NCBI GenBank assembly: GCA_025345505.1
Contig: JANVCC010000021.1
Location: forward strand, 26,597,253-26,661,252
DNA length: 64,000 bases
Reading direction: 5' to 3'
Source of the DNA: Todiramphus chloris collaris
Lineage: Eukaryota; Chordata; Aves; Coraciiformes; Alcedinidae
Of the stretch, positions 32,451-46,000 are shown piece by piece (position 1 is the stretch's first letter; each line of letters starts with the position of its first letter). The notes below the pieces were generated by a model. The model was not told where the DNA came from, ran no database searches, and saw only the letters and a program-made list of their open reading frames with translations. Made by a program: the position numbers and the translations under genes.

Positions 32451-35400
32451 TGGGCATCCTTGAGTGCCAGCAAGTGGGAGTGTGATGGGTGGGAAGGGTT
32501 TTCAGAATCAACCAGGTTTTAAACAGAGATTCTGAAGAAATATCTTTTGGATTTAAATGTATAAAATAGTAGCTAGACAATTATGTGTCATCTAAACCCC
32601 TTTGTGAGTCTCTCCTTTACTCCCTCTACCATTCCTTTATTTTCCCATGTGTCCTTTGTGTCTAGATGTATCATTATTCTCTTTATAAATGAAATCACAG
32701 TATGCCCATATTTGAGGGGACTCACCTGTCTTTTCTCCATAGTGTATGTGCTGCTCGGTCACAGTATGATTTTTTTTCAGTCATGAAACTGCAGTATGGA
32801 CCACAGATTGCAAGACCCATTTCTGTTACCTTTGGCACCCTGCAAAGTCAGGCAATTGCAAAGTGCTCTACCTTGACAGTCAATACTGCTTTCAGTTTTG
32901 CTCTCTTTAACAGTGACTCTGCCGCGCTTTCCTCAATAAATTAACCCTTGGGGGGAAAAAAAAAACCCCAAAACCCAACAAAAAAACCCCAAACCAACAG
33001 AATAAAAGGAAAAAAAAGGAAAAGGAAAAAGAATTACTGGAATCTACAGGTATGCTCATCCTTTCTTGATTGTCAGTAATAAAATCAGAATAGAAAGTTA
33101 TTCCTACTGCAGACCCTGCTTGGAATTGTTAGCAAGAGTTTGTGGCCAGCTTCAGTCCTTGAGATATTTAATATAAAGAACTAAAAATCCTTATAGTCAG
33201 ATTTGAGTAAGGCCAATCCTCAATGGGTACAATCAGAATTCTTTGTTTAATATGAATATGCTTCAGGTCACTGTTCAGAGTTGTCCTTTTTAAGGATACC
33301 ATTTCCAGTTTCCTTTTCTAATAGTTATAGAAAAATTTTCCAGTGCATGGAAACACATGATCTCTTAGGATATTCAAAGTAAGTAACATTTTCCATGTCA
33401 GCTACTCTGCCCAATTTAGTTCTCCAGTCAACTTTACAATTTCTTAATACAAATTTTATTAATGGTGCTTTGTCTGAAAAGATTATCTTACCCCAAAAGC
33501 TTTCCAGTTCTATATTGTTTCACTGTTATTTTCAAACCAGTCATTTGTAGAATGATTTGCATTTTGTAGGATCTGTCTTGACACTCCTTTCTGATACGAT
33601 TTTTTCCTCAAACATGAGAGTTCTTATGGAAATGACACTTGGCTTTATGCACTTTCCATTTCTTATCCCTGACATTCTGTGCAACTCATACAAGCCGGCA
33701 CATTCTCAATCTGTGGTGCCCAACTGAGATTATCATCTTTGTACAACTTGTTAATGTCAGTGCCATTTAGAATTCTCTGCACTGAGCTATGAAATAATTC
33801 AGATGCAGAGAGAATCCCCAAAATAGGCATTTGAAGAGAGCGCCTGCAGACAAAAAATGTTAAACATCTACTATCATGAACCTTTCCATTTAAGGTTTTT
33901 TTGCCAAACAGACCTGATGATAGCAGAATAAGAGTAGGGACACTAGCCAACTCCCTCAGGGTGGCTGGGCTAGTTAAGATAACATAATACTTCCAGTGTG
34001 ATGTTGGTTCTCAGATCCAGATGTTTTACCTGTGCCCCTGGAAACTCAGTTTCACCCCTCCCTTCCCATACCCTTTAAAAAGTGCATATTCATTACATCG
34101 GTTCTTCAGATTTCTACTTACTGCTCTTGATGTGATGTACTGCCACTTATTCTTTGGCCTTACTCTATCCCAGTGGTGCTCTAAAAGCTATCCATTTGTT
34201 GTAAAACAGGCTTTACTTTCAGAAAAAAGAAGGCTTTGGCTCTGTTCCACTTTACTCTTTTTATGATACTCCGGTGGTGAAAAGACAGAAAAGACCCATA
34301 GGATATGGAGTTTGCATTTAGGAGTTTGCTCAAGAAAAGGAAACCTAGCTTCAAGTATTTAAAATTAATTTTTTTTTTTTTTTTTCCTTTTTCATCACCT
34401 GTGTTTAATTGTACTAGAAAATGTGCTTTTCTAAATTTTATTTTTACCTTAAACCTGAATTGTACTTAAAAGCACAATCCGCATTTACCGTGCACCAAAT
34501 GTTGAAGAGGGTATATAGCAATGTTTGAAACATCAGGGCAATCATTTGGCTCCACAGCTACTTCAAACATGTAAGGGAAAAATGTATATTAATGTGTGTA
34601 CAAAATTCTTTACAATTTTGTAGCTGTTTTCTTGTAAAATGTAAGATCTTACTTTAGGTATTTTATCTTATATAACTAGTGGGTGTGTGGTGACTGTATA
34701 TATTCTTCCACCCCAAAGGTATTTTAGAGTGTTTGTTGACCTGAATGTCTCCTCTGGTAGGTGTGTAGCTTTAGGGTTTTACTCAGCACAATTTGTGACC
34801 ATGAAGTATAGACAATATTAAATAAAAGCATGCTTGAAAAATTGGCTTTTCTATACTTGTAACATACTCAGTTTGAATGTTAGTTAGATTATGAAGAATT
34901 TTGTTTTATTCGGGAGCTGAGTAATAGTTTTCTTGAAACGGCGTTATGCAAATAGGTCTTGATACTGTCTAGTATCATAAAACCCCAAACAAACCTTGAC
35001 ATTTCTTGAGGCATTACCTGCATTAGGCAATCAGATTTATCTGACTACCACTAATCGCAGCTGTTACTGTGGAGTGATGCAGCACCATGCAGAACAAATA
35101 CAAGCTTTGGTCCTGGAAACAATATACCAGTATTAGAGCACTATGGCACTTTAAACAAGAAGTCTTCCTTCTCTGCAGGGCTAATTAGTTGAGTTCAGCA
35201 TTGTGTTCCTGTGATCATAGTGTTTCATGTCACACAGCTATCAAGTCTTTTCTTATGTATTGGTCTCTATACGGTAAACATAAGCAGTCAATAGCTAGGC
35301 TATTACTTATTAACAACATACAGAGTATTAAATCCAAGGAGATTTCCTGTCAGGTTCTGTTCTCTTTTTGGGTTATCTGTTGTTGGAAGCACCTTTCACT

Positions 35401-36460
35401 TGAGTGTTTGAAGCTTAGACTGTATATCAGTGGGATGCTGGAGTATGCTGTGGGCTATGGATAGGTAAATCCTTTCTTTCTGGTCCTACCTGTCCAATAC
35501 TGATGCTCACTGTATGCCACCACAGATGCTCACTGTGTCTTCAGTGAGCTGACTAAGTTCATCAGTCCTCTGAAACCTATCCCAAAATAGCACAACAATG
35601 ACATCAACAAGCAGCTAGTTTCTGGTAGGCCACAAAACTGATTCAGTCTAAGTGACAGGTTTAGTGAAAAAGAGAGGGAACACATGGTTGTTATGAGGGC
35701 AAAAGAAAGGTAGGAATAGCAAGGGGTTAGTGAGAACATCTATCCCTTTTTGTGGGAGCTGTTAGATGAAACTAATTGCTTGATAAGCCATGACATAAGC
35801 AGGTAAAGTAAGTGAATTCCAGACTAAAAATCTCCATAATTGTGCAGTCTCCATGTGAAAAAGCTATGGTTCCATGCTTGTGTTCTCAGTCCTTTGTGCT
35901 GGGCAGAGGCAAACTTATTTTCGTAAAGCCTAACCAGCTCTCCTGAGTTATAAATGCATTAAATCAGATCTTTGGATGATCAGTTTCAAAGAGAATGTAT
36001 CTAAAAGTTAGACCCTTCCCCCACTATTTTTAAATAAATGGACAATTTTTTCCATACCATATGAGCAACTGAAGAGTAGTAACTGTGTTGCTCTCACCAT
36101 GGAGAGAAAAGGAAAGGGATGAGATGGACTAAGCAGAAAGTCATCAGGCCAAGCCTAGAGATACAAGTACGGATAGTTTTTCTAATATAAGAAGAACCAT
36201 GGGAGGATATTTTTGTGATAAGAACTAAGGATTTGGGGAATATATTGAAGACTAAAACCCATACAGTAAATGGTGGCCTTGTCTAAAAAGCTGTATTTTT
36301 ATCTCTGACTATGAATAACTGTAGTATTTAATGTACATAAATATTTGATGATTAACTTTGGTTAAGAGCTATGCTATCTCTGTTCATATCATAAATTCAA
36401 GCTCTGAAGCAATAGCTGGGACAAAACACTAAGGACTCAATTGTGCCTTGAAGGCACGGC
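32450..36460. other. Gene-free AT-rich stretch
   Basis: No recognised gene or transposon. It contains the A/C-rich tract listed separately and a T17 run at 34,369-34,385. Frames of up to 95 codons (33663-33950 minus, 35189-35464 plus) are without domains. Confidence 0.5.
32949..33031. repeat. G-run then A/C-rich and A/G-rich low-complexity tract
   Basis: A G6 run leads into A10, then AAACCCC-type words (CCCCAAAACCCAAC), then GGAAAAGGAAAA-type words. It is low-complexity sequence of uncertain origin and one of several A-run/C-run combinations in this window. Confidence 0.8.
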
Positions 36461-36497
36461 GCCACGTTGGGGATAATGCAGAGGTACATCACCTCGG

Positions 36498-36554
36498 CAG
36501 GAGCTCCAGGAGGGGTTGTGCCTCAGGCATGCACTCTGCCTCCTGGAGCTCCTG
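36498..36554. repeat. Perfect 16-bp inverted repeat (hairpin) with 25-base loop
   Basis: CAGGAGCTCCAGGAGG at 36498-36513 is the exact reverse complement of CCTCCTGGAGCTCCTG at 36539-36554. Weaker symmetry continues outward (GTACAT at 36484-36489 against ATGTAC at 36568-36573), giving an imperfect palindrome of about 90 bases or more in locally GC-rich DNA. It may be a MITE-type element or a structured RNA precursor; the family is not recognised. Confidence 0.85.
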
Positions 36555-37204
36555 GGGAATGCAGCTAATGTACTTTGCTTACATGGGGTGCAGAATGCAC
36601 TCCAAATGCTAGCAGCTCTCCTGGCCTAAGAAGACCTACCTGGAGCCTGAGACCCTTCAGGCTTGTAAGCCTGCTTCATTTTCTATGAAGCAACCGCACC
36701 AGCAAAGGCTGTAGCAGCATTTTTGAAGGAGCCACCGTGAAGTTTGATGGTTGCCCCTCCTCTGTGCTTGGTTTATAGGAGTGCCATTTGTGGCAACTCT
36801 TTAGCAATCCAGCTAGCAGGCTGTAGTGGGAACTTCCAGTTTACCCCATCTTCTAGAGTGTCTCCAGAGCACATTTGTATACTACTGGGACAGGTTCACC
36901 ACTCTGTACCTCATATGCTGCCTAGCAGAAGGACAATTGTTTCTTTGCAGGTAGCCCGAAAGGGAAAATTCTGACCATGTGCCTTAAAATTACTCTGGTC
37001 TGCATGGTGGCCTAGGACCTCAGCTCAGGTGCAGTATAGAGTCTGATGGAAATATTACCCACTGAGAAGAGTACAAGCACTGTAATGAAGTCTGCTTCTC
37101 ACGAGGAAAGTGGCAAGCAGAGAGATTCATGCTCTTTCATTCTGCAGGCCTGAACACACAGTCTCACCCTAAGTTCCTCCAAATAGCCTGCAATGTTTAT
37201 ATAC

Positions 37205-37220
37205 TATATATATATATATA
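37205..37220. repeat. (TA)8 microsatellite
   Basis: Eight uninterrupted TA dinucleotides in AT-rich, gene-free DNA. Confidence 0.95.
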
Positions 37221-38123
37221 TCTATGTTTTTTTAGGGAATAAAAGTTTATATGTGAGGGAGACTCTCATCATTTGCGTACTACAGTAGGACATTGGCGAA
37301 TGTAAGACTGAATATATTTGATAGATAAAATTGGAACTCATTATTAGCTTGCTGTTTAAAATATGCGAAGGATGTCAAACATTCCATTTTTTTTGTCTGT
37401 TCATAATATGCTTCCCTTTGGTCCTTGTTCTGTGATCTCTTTATATATGCTTGAGGTTTGATGCTGCTGATATTTTGTGTGGCTGCGAGGGTGATCTGGT
37501 TGTTGATGGGAGACTTCAGTAGATTACTGTGGTCATAGTATCCTGCCAGATAATTGCATATCTAGTTCTTAAAACCATTCCCCCCAGGCTATCTATTCTA
37601 CTGTTTATTATCGTCATTATTAGAAAGTGATTAACAACTAACTTGAACCATATGGTAACAACCTCAGCCGATTCCTTTTTCCACTAACTTCTATGGATGT
37701 GGAGAACAGATTATTTGTTCTCTCTGAGACCATTTTACTCTTTTAAAAACACAGAAAATATCACCCCACTGCCTCTCAGGACTTCTGTATGCTGAACAAC
37801 CTGATTATGTCAACTTCTTCTTGTAGTCCCCATTTTCTGGCACACTGCTCATCTTTGTGCTTTGAACTCTTTCCAGATGTTGTGCATTTTCACTGAAGTG
37901 CACTGGCCACCATAATGCAGCTGAAGAGCTACCAATGATGAATAAAACTGATTGATTTGGGGTGTACATAGTCTATTATCACACTCCTCTTTTTTTATGC
38001 TGTTCATTATGTCACCTTGTCCAGGATCTGATGTAGATAAGGCTGCAGAAAGAATGGCTTTTTTAGGTAGGAACCTGATTAACAGGGGAAAGCCCACTGA
38101 AAATCTGATGTTGGAATACAACT

Positions 38124-38339
38124 TTGGGTGAAAGGGACCACAAGTTCACCATACTGAGAAAAGGGAGGAGTAAGAACAGCAGAGTAGGCATAATGGACTT
38201 CAAAAAAAGCACTCTTCAACAGCTGAGGGAACTGGTAAGTAGTGTCCCTTGGGACGATAATATAAAGGATAAAGGAATTCAGGAGACTTGGCAGTTATTG
38301 AAAGAGACTGTATTAAAAGCACAAAGCAAAGCATTCTGA
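38124..38339 (+). pseudogene. Fragment of an ancient CR1 ORF2 (endonuclease-RT linker)
   Basis: The longest surviving open piece of the old LINE, 71 codons. It carries the FTILRKGR, MDFKKSTLQQLRELVSSVPW and IQETWQLLKETVLKAQ blocks found in CR1/L3-family ORF2 between the endonuclease and RT domains. It ends at an in-frame stop, and homology continues downstream in other frames with many disruptions. There is no promoter or other sign of expression. Retention of this open stretch is compatible with chance. Confidence 0.75.
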
Positions 38340-39482
38340 TGAGAAGGAGAGCTTGGAAGCATAGCAAGAGATGATGTGGCTGAATCAGGAACTCTTTAAG
38401 GACTGAAGAATGAAAAAAAAAAAGGAGTAATAAGTGGAAACAAGGACAGCTGAATAAGGATGTGTGTGGAGGATAATAGCATAAACATGTAGGGATGAAC
38501 TCAGGAAGGCTAAAATGCAAAATGACTTACAACTAACAAGGGACATGAAAGGCAACCAGACAAGGTTCTAGAAATACATTAGGGAGAGAAGAGAGGGAAA
38601 GCAAGAAAAAGTATCAGTTCAGAATGGAAGAGGGAAGGCGAATAAATAACAGAAGGTACAGAGGAAGTATGATATATATATATTTTTTTTTTTTCTGCTT
38701 CCAAATTAACAAAAATAAATTAAAAGGAGTTAGCATAACATGTCAGCAGAGCCTGATGAAATACACCCTCAAATTCATAGGATGTTAGCTGAAGCAGCTG
38801 CTGAGCTATCGCTTTTGGGAATTAATGGAAACTAACTGAGACTGGAAGAAGGGCACATAGGCTATGCCTAAATCAGATAGTGCAGCACAGTAGGAGTGAC
38901 TACGTAGAGGTAGAGTTGATGTGGAAGACTCCAAGTCCACACAATGCCTTTCTTCAAGCTGATTTTTTTTTTGGTTCCATGCAGCACATATAGTGGGCTT
39001 TTGATGGGTGTTTTCCAGTTTAGTTTAATCAAGGAGGAACTCAGGATGTGAACTAAAGCATGAGGACCATTGGGAGATTTACTTCAGAAGTATACCTTTG
39101 ATTTGAAATGAAATGGTAGTGTAGGTGTACTCGTTTAAAACTATACTGGGCAGAAAAAAAGAGGAAAATGCCGACAAGTCTTCTTGTCTTCAATAGCAAG
39201 TCAGTCTAACTTCTTTTTTTAATTGAAGAAGAGTTAAAAAAAGAAACAACCCAGTGTCTGATGTAATGGTAAGTTGTAAGTATACAATATAATTTAACTT
39301 TGGATCAGTCTGAACACTTTAATGTAGACCTTCCATGAGCAATTTGGAGAAATGGTTGAATAAAATCACTGTTACACTTGTGTCTGAGGTGAAAAACTTT
39401 GCTCAAAATATTGATGAACTGCACTGTGAAAAGAACGTTTCAAAATGGATCCTGCAGAACTGTACTGAGCAGGATTTGAATT

Positions 39483-39545
39483 AATGACTTGGATGATGGA
39501 AGCGAAACTACTTTTGTACATTTTGTTCATGACACTAAGCTTAGG
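39483..39545 (+). pseudogene. Relic of the RT motif-C region of the ancient CR1
   Basis: Read in one frame, the DNA from about 39,483 gives NDLDDG followed by HFVHDTKL. This aligns with the NDLDEG...KFADDTKL block seen in the younger CR1 of this same window. The catalytic FADD pair has decayed to FVHD, so the enzyme cannot be functional. It anchors the identification of the surrounding 1.9 kb. Confidence 0.75.
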
Positions 39546-40019
39546 ACTTCTGTAAGCGAGAAGGGAGACAGGATCTCATTGTATTAGATCAGAATTCAAA
39601 ATGTTCTTGCTATCTTAAAAAGATATTTGGCCCCAAATCGACACAATGGAGTTGAGTAAGAATCTCCAGCAAAAAAAGAGTTGAAGAGCATACAAACAGC
39701 GTGGGGAATATCTAGTTAGGCAGCAGCAATGCATAAAACAGAAGAGGGATGACAACCAACTCTGGTGAAAAAGAGGCAAATGTCATTCTCAGATGTGTTA
39801 ACAGCAGTGTCATATGTCATAGGGATATAACTATTTTGCATCGCTGGTGAGGCCTCAGGGTTAGTCTGTTCTTAGTTTAGGACTCAACACTTAAAGGTAT
39901 TGACAAAATGCAGGAGTCCAACTGAACACAAGAATGATACGATGTTTAGGTTACTCTAAGATCTAAAGAAAGGCTGAATAAATAAATAATGTGCAGGTGA
40001 GAAAGAAAGAGAAGACAAA

Positions 40020-43000
40020 AGAAGTACATAAAAACATGTATTTTCCCAATTTTAAGTTGCTTCTTCACTGTGGCCTAACCAAAAAAAAAAATATATCAGA
40101 GGACAGTGGGACTGAATGGGCATGTCTCTCTTTTGTCAGATACTTGATGATACTAAACCAGTAGCTGCAGCTTGAATTAAGCTAAAGAGTTGTGTTTTTT
40201 TTGTTAAGCAAATTAAACAGAAAAACAAGGTTTATTCTATCAACACAAAAGGTTACAAAAGTACAAAGTTAGAATTATTTGCCAGCCCTTCATGGGTATC
40301 TTGGAATCTCTTGGGAATCTCACTCAACACTAACAAGCATCTATGGGCATCTGAACTGAGACTTTAGAGTCTATGGATTTACTCTTAAGTGTTATGGCAA
40401 ACAGAGAAAATTATTATTGCATCTGGGTAAGATCAGTAATTCTGTCCACAGAATGAAACAGGTATATAGAGTAGGCAGTTTACATATGGCCAATCACTAT
40501 TATTAAGGATCTTACTTCTTTGTTCCTGATACTGTACAATATCTTCTTCAAACACCTCAGAAAGAAAATCCCTGCTCCAAAGCATTTACAGTCCAAGTAG
40601 AGGGAAAGAAGAAAAGCAACACGTAGCTTTAATGCAATTGTGCACACAAACCACCTAATTCACCCTGAATTTGGAACATGTCTACTGCAAATTACTTCCC
40701 TCAAGCAATCAGTAGAATGCGCTATCAGTGGCATCTATACTAAGTTTTATTGCTTAAAAACATTTTAGTTATGCTTTGTATATTGAGAGCACATAGAGTC
40801 CATGTCCTTTGCTATGTATATTTGGAAAGCATACCTAATTTTCCACAGATTTTTAATGCCATAAATTTTTAAGGTAAAAATCCAATGCAACCACCAGAGA
40901 GTGAAACTATGGTTTTAATAAATTTCAAGAGTTACTCTATGCTTTTATTTTGTAAGGCCTCTTGAGCAGGGCACTTATCCTGCTGTTTGTCCTGACTTTC
41001 AGTTCTCCTTTGTTTCCTTGCCAGTTTGGCTTGGATCTGGTGTGCCAACTGATTTGCCTGCCTGGGTTGCACTTTGTGGTATAGTTTGCCCCTTTGGAGC
41101 TTACTGTTGACCACAGCAGTGAATTCCCCCCATTATAAGCAACTCATACCTGCCACTGAGCCCTACCACCTATATCTGTCATTCAGCCAGTGCCTCCATC
41201 AGCTCATAGGGCCAGATATAAGGAGGTAGAGAGTGGTGGCCAGAAATGGAGAGAGAATGGCTTCATTGCTCTCACTCTGAAAACCAGAGTAGAAAGAGCG
41301 GATTGTTTTGATTTTTTTTTTCTATTTTCAATGTGGTCCCATTACGAGATAAATCCCCAACAGTTGAGTATAATTTATAATCCCTGCACCAAACTGTTTC
41401 CATACCTCAAGAGGTACTAATGTACCTACAGCTCTGTGCCAGTAGCCAGCCTAAATACGGTCCATCACTGTTACCTGAGGTATTTATCCACTTGTGAGCC
41501 CAATGTGCAAAATCCATTTCAAATATAACTGAAGGAGAGTTAAGGAAAAAAAAGAAAGGTAATTGATGCAATCTTAGGTATAATCTACTTGGTTCACCAT
41601 AGGCGCATTTTTATGGGGACGAGGTATTTGGCCCAGAACACTGCAGAAAGGCAAATTTTAATGTGAGAGTATGTGAAAGAAATTTTGATGCAGTAGGCAA
41701 CATGAAGTTTGCTGAGCCTAAATGTGGTATATAACTTTATATGTGATACACTAACAAATGGACAAGACAGAAGAGGGGTTGAGAAAAGGTGCTTAATGAA
41801 CAAGTTGATGGGAAAAAATTTGGCACCAGTATTTATATGTGCTGAAGAAAAATAGGGAAATGTGCAATACGTGTGAAGATCACATATCCTATGAGACCTT
41901 AAGGAGAATGGAGTTTACATGTAATGTCAAAGTTGCTCTCTAATAGCACTTGAACCCATGCCTACTGCAATCTTTTGTTCTGTGAAAAACAAGTAGTTCA
42001 GCATGGTGTGCATGAATGTTTGCCTTTTATTGACAGCTTTATAGATTATTTTAAATAACTGTACAAAGCTAAACAAACATTCTACGAAAGTGCATTATTA
42101 TTTTTTAAAACCAGTATGTAGGAGGAAGTAATGAGACATATTGATCTGATTATGAAGCATATTACTAAACTGGTTGTAAGACTTTATTCATAAGTGCCAT
42201 TTTAAAATGATTTCAGATGAGTATAAACGTCTGTGAAATTACTGTTTTCACTTAGTCTCCTTCGATATTAATAAAAGAGAATGCTAACATAAGAAAAATG
42301 TGACAATTGTCAGAGTAGTTACAGAAGTTTGGTAATGTACCAACTTTTCAATAAATTATATTGATAATTAAAAGTCTAGTGTTGCTTACTTTAATGTACT
42401 TCTACATATTTTATGTAAGGTTTTACCAAGAAATCAGCTTCACATGAAGGAGAAAAAAAATCTGTCTCTCCAAATTCAAATGTAGTGGTATCATTTCCTC
42501 AATGAAATATATTAGTCTTGAAAGTCAGCTTCCACTAATGTGCTCACTGCAACATTATTGGTGGTAATATACTTAATTAGTGAATTTTATATAAGATTTA
42601 TTTTATTCAGAGTAGCTTGGTCTGATAAAATCCTTCATTCCAATTCGTTTAATAGGTAGACTATAGAAACTACATTAATATTACATCCATGAGCAAAGAG
42701 ATTACCCCACAGTTAATGATTCCCTTGGGTTGCCCTTTTCTGACAAAGGCTGAGAGCCAAAAAGTTCTATTTTTTTTGGTACTGTCTGAAATAAAGTAAC
42801 ATTGCTATGTAAAAAATAAAGTGTTGTGGGGCTTTTTTTGCAACATCTGGGTTCTGAATAAACGAGAAGTGACAAAATTAAACTAATCCCTGAAATAAAC
42901 ACTCTACTTTGTGTTGATAAAAATCTGTCTTAGTGTAAAAATAATAAAAAAAAAACCCTCCAAAGGCTGTTGATATGCCTGCCAAATGACTCATAAAACA

Positions 43001-46000
43001 TCTAGAACTAACTAGGGTCAGAGGAAGTATTAAGCATCTTAAAGATTGCTGTAAGGAAATTTTTAAAGTCAAACAGTGATATCTCTTGGTATATTACTTG
43101 TTCACATGAAAGGATTGACAGCTGCACACCAGTGTTTCTGTGGTTCCCACAACTTGTGGTTCGGACAATGCTACATTAATTTACTTTCCTTCTGCCTTTG
43201 CTTTTCAAGGGCTGGAAGTATCACTAAGGTAATACCAGTTACTACAACACGATTTTCTTGCCACTGTCCTAGAACTTGTGTAGGGCAGAGAAGGGGAAGT
43301 TTGGCTCTGTGCCTGCTGCAGATCAAGACTCGTAGCTACACAGGAATACTGAGGAGAAGAAAGGGAGGTGTGGTTTGAAAAAAGTGTACCTGATGGTCTT
43401 CCAGAAAGTCTTGAAGCATCCTGTCCAGCCACATTATTTCAGGGAGGGAGATAAACATTATTGAACGCGATAAAAGTTTTCAGCAGAAAAGAAGAAATAA
43501 GAACTATACTGATCTTGGGCATTTGCCTGCTTTTAGGGATATCAATACAAAAACACACAGGAAATGTCATAACAGGAGACAAACAGACATTTTTGCCATC
43601 AGAAGTCAATTCATCTCAGTCTAAGATGTCTAGATAGATGAAATGAATTGATCTCTGCAAGTACCCATCATCCTTCACTCCCTGTGGAGACAGCTTAAAG
43701 AAAACATCTTAGCTTCTGATAAGAAACAAGAAATCCTGGCCTTGGAGTCTGAAAATGTGTTTGGCAAGAAACACATCTTAAAAACATTTAATGTTCAACC
43801 TCTTTGAATTTCTTTTCTTTGCTCTCCAACTCCTGTATCTGCCAGAGGTACGTTTTTATTCTCATTGTCTAGGTTTATCCTTACAAATCAAACAAGACCT
43901 CGAGGAGCAGTAACAATTAGTCCCTATCAATCATGGTCATGGACTTGGTGTGGACTGGGCCTGTGCTGACCTGCCCTTCTTTGACAATTCCTGGGCATGG
44001 TGTGGGGCCATGGGCAAGAGCCCCTGCCCAGAAATCAGCATGGCACCCTGATTGAATGTCTGAATGCAAGCTGTATTGTGCCAAGAACAAAGAGTGGGTC
44101 TGCCCCAGTGTCAGTTGGTTTTAGACATACAGTTTCTGATCCACATTTGCTTCTCCCTCACTGGAAAGGATGCTAAAAGGCACTTATGCTTTCTCTACAA
44201 AGAAGAATAACATTATCTTTTTTTATTTCCTTCTGTTTCATATTTTAGCTCATTGAATAACAGTAAAAATCCCTATTACTTTATAATAGACTCATAATAA
44301 GTGGCTTTTGCAATTGATTAAGTACCTCAGCTTCACTCTCGTGTTAATCAATTGGAGCATATGGTTATTGCTTCATATACTGCTGCAGTGGAGTGGATCA
44401 CTTACCATACAAAGACTTCAACCCAACTATGTCTGCCATTTGGGTTCTAGACATCAACTTTTATGGTTGTGTTTTCCAGGACTGTGGAACAAGAATCATA
44501 ACGTGTTTTGTGATCATGGGAATACGGAAAACAGGAGTAAAATGCATAAGTGACCTACTTTTATGAAAATAATTGGAGCATATCACATATGTTTGTAACA
44601 TAGAAAGCATATTAATATTTATGAGGAAGTACCTTTACTTTTGAGATAAGTTTAAGAAAATATTTTTTGGTTTTTTTCCTGGACCAGGTCTCTGATTTAA
44701 ATGTCATGTAAATTCTAATTAAACTAACTCTATTTTAAAAAATTGCTTCAGATTAACTAATATGCCTAACTGAGAGTACAAGTCTTATCTAATTTCTTCC
44801 ATAATATTTTGTTGAAAAGCAAAATATTAAAGAAACCTGAAACTATCAAAAATTATATTTGCCATAATTTTTCACTTTAATGTCTTCAAAACATTTAAAA
44901 TAGTGATGATTTGAGTTCCATAGTCAAAACATTTCTTTTGTAAAGAAACATGAATCAGAATATAATTTTTAAGCTTAGCCATGTTTATATGCATGAGTGA
45001 TTATTGCATAAGGAGATTAATAATAAATCACAGAGACAGTTATAAATAAGTTATCCATGGGAAAGTGAGCTAGTGCTGCCAATTTACTCCTTTACTTTGT
45101 ACACATTGGATTGTCATTAAACTATTTAGTTATAAGCTATTTAGTGGTTAATTCCATATATTGCCATTTTATGAATTTAGGTAATAGATGTGGTGAGCTG
45201 CATAGCTACTGCTCACTGGCCTACATGACAATAGCTTTACGTAGGAGACTAACTGGTGCTATTCACCTGAGCAGATACATCTCGTTTGTGTCTGTGTGTA
45301 TATCTCCGTGCTTACTGTCATTCAGATTTTTGCCTTGACTTCAGCTGAAGCTGCATTAAACCGAATGTCAGCAGCTACACACTGTTTAGGTCTACCATTT
45401 GTCAGCTACTATTGGCAACTTCATTAGATTTCTACATTAAAAAAACCCCCAAAACAACAAACCAAACATTATTTTTTCACTATAAATTGAATGTGAAGTG
45501 CCTTGATTATATGGAAGGATGTGATTGGAATACTAAGGTGGTCATATGTGGTCCCTAGCTAAAGATATTATTCATTAGGTCTGAATCAAAATCATGTATC
45601 TGTTTTTGTGAGTGCTGGCCAAGTGCTCATTCTGCTCATTTGTTATTTGTAAAGTTTAAGAACAGAAAAAAATAAAATTCAGAAATTGAGTGTTATGTAA
45701 ATCATACCTCACAGCTGCTTTATGATCCTATTGGTTTGAGAAGGGGGGAGAGAGAAGACAGGAAGGCTTTTTGAATATAATCTTACATAGCCCATCTGTT
45801 GTAACATATGACAAAAAGTCAAGCGTCTGAACTTTTGGGAGCCATTATGGATCCTCGGCATGGATCTGCCTCTCATCGTACAGCCACTGTTGATACTTCC
45901 ACTGATTGCACTGATTGACTGTTGTGTCATATTATCCCTGGCCTTTCTGACTCCCTCACTTTGGGGGATATCAACACTAGTAATCGTCAGGCAGAGCTCA

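Larger units (their letters stand above)
38110..40010 (+). mobile_element. Ancient, heavily decayed CR1/L3-type LINE
   Basis: A plus-strand CR1-clade LINE recognisable in patches in the correct order. These are an upstream ORF2 block at 38,124-38,339, an IHPQ-type block at about 38,757-38,800, a NDLDDG block and motif-C region at about 39,483-39,542, and C-terminal blocks at about 39,770-39,960 (CVNSSV, then a VRPQ-like stretch, then the KGIDKMQESN region). Stops, frameshifts and a T-rich insertion (about 38,683-38,693) interrupt it throughout. Decay is far greater than in the CR1 at 17,749-19,865, so it belongs to an older wave, probably predating the bird radiation. Both ends are vague and no 3' octamer is visible. 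The 3' boundary near 40,010 is approximate. Confidence 0.8.
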
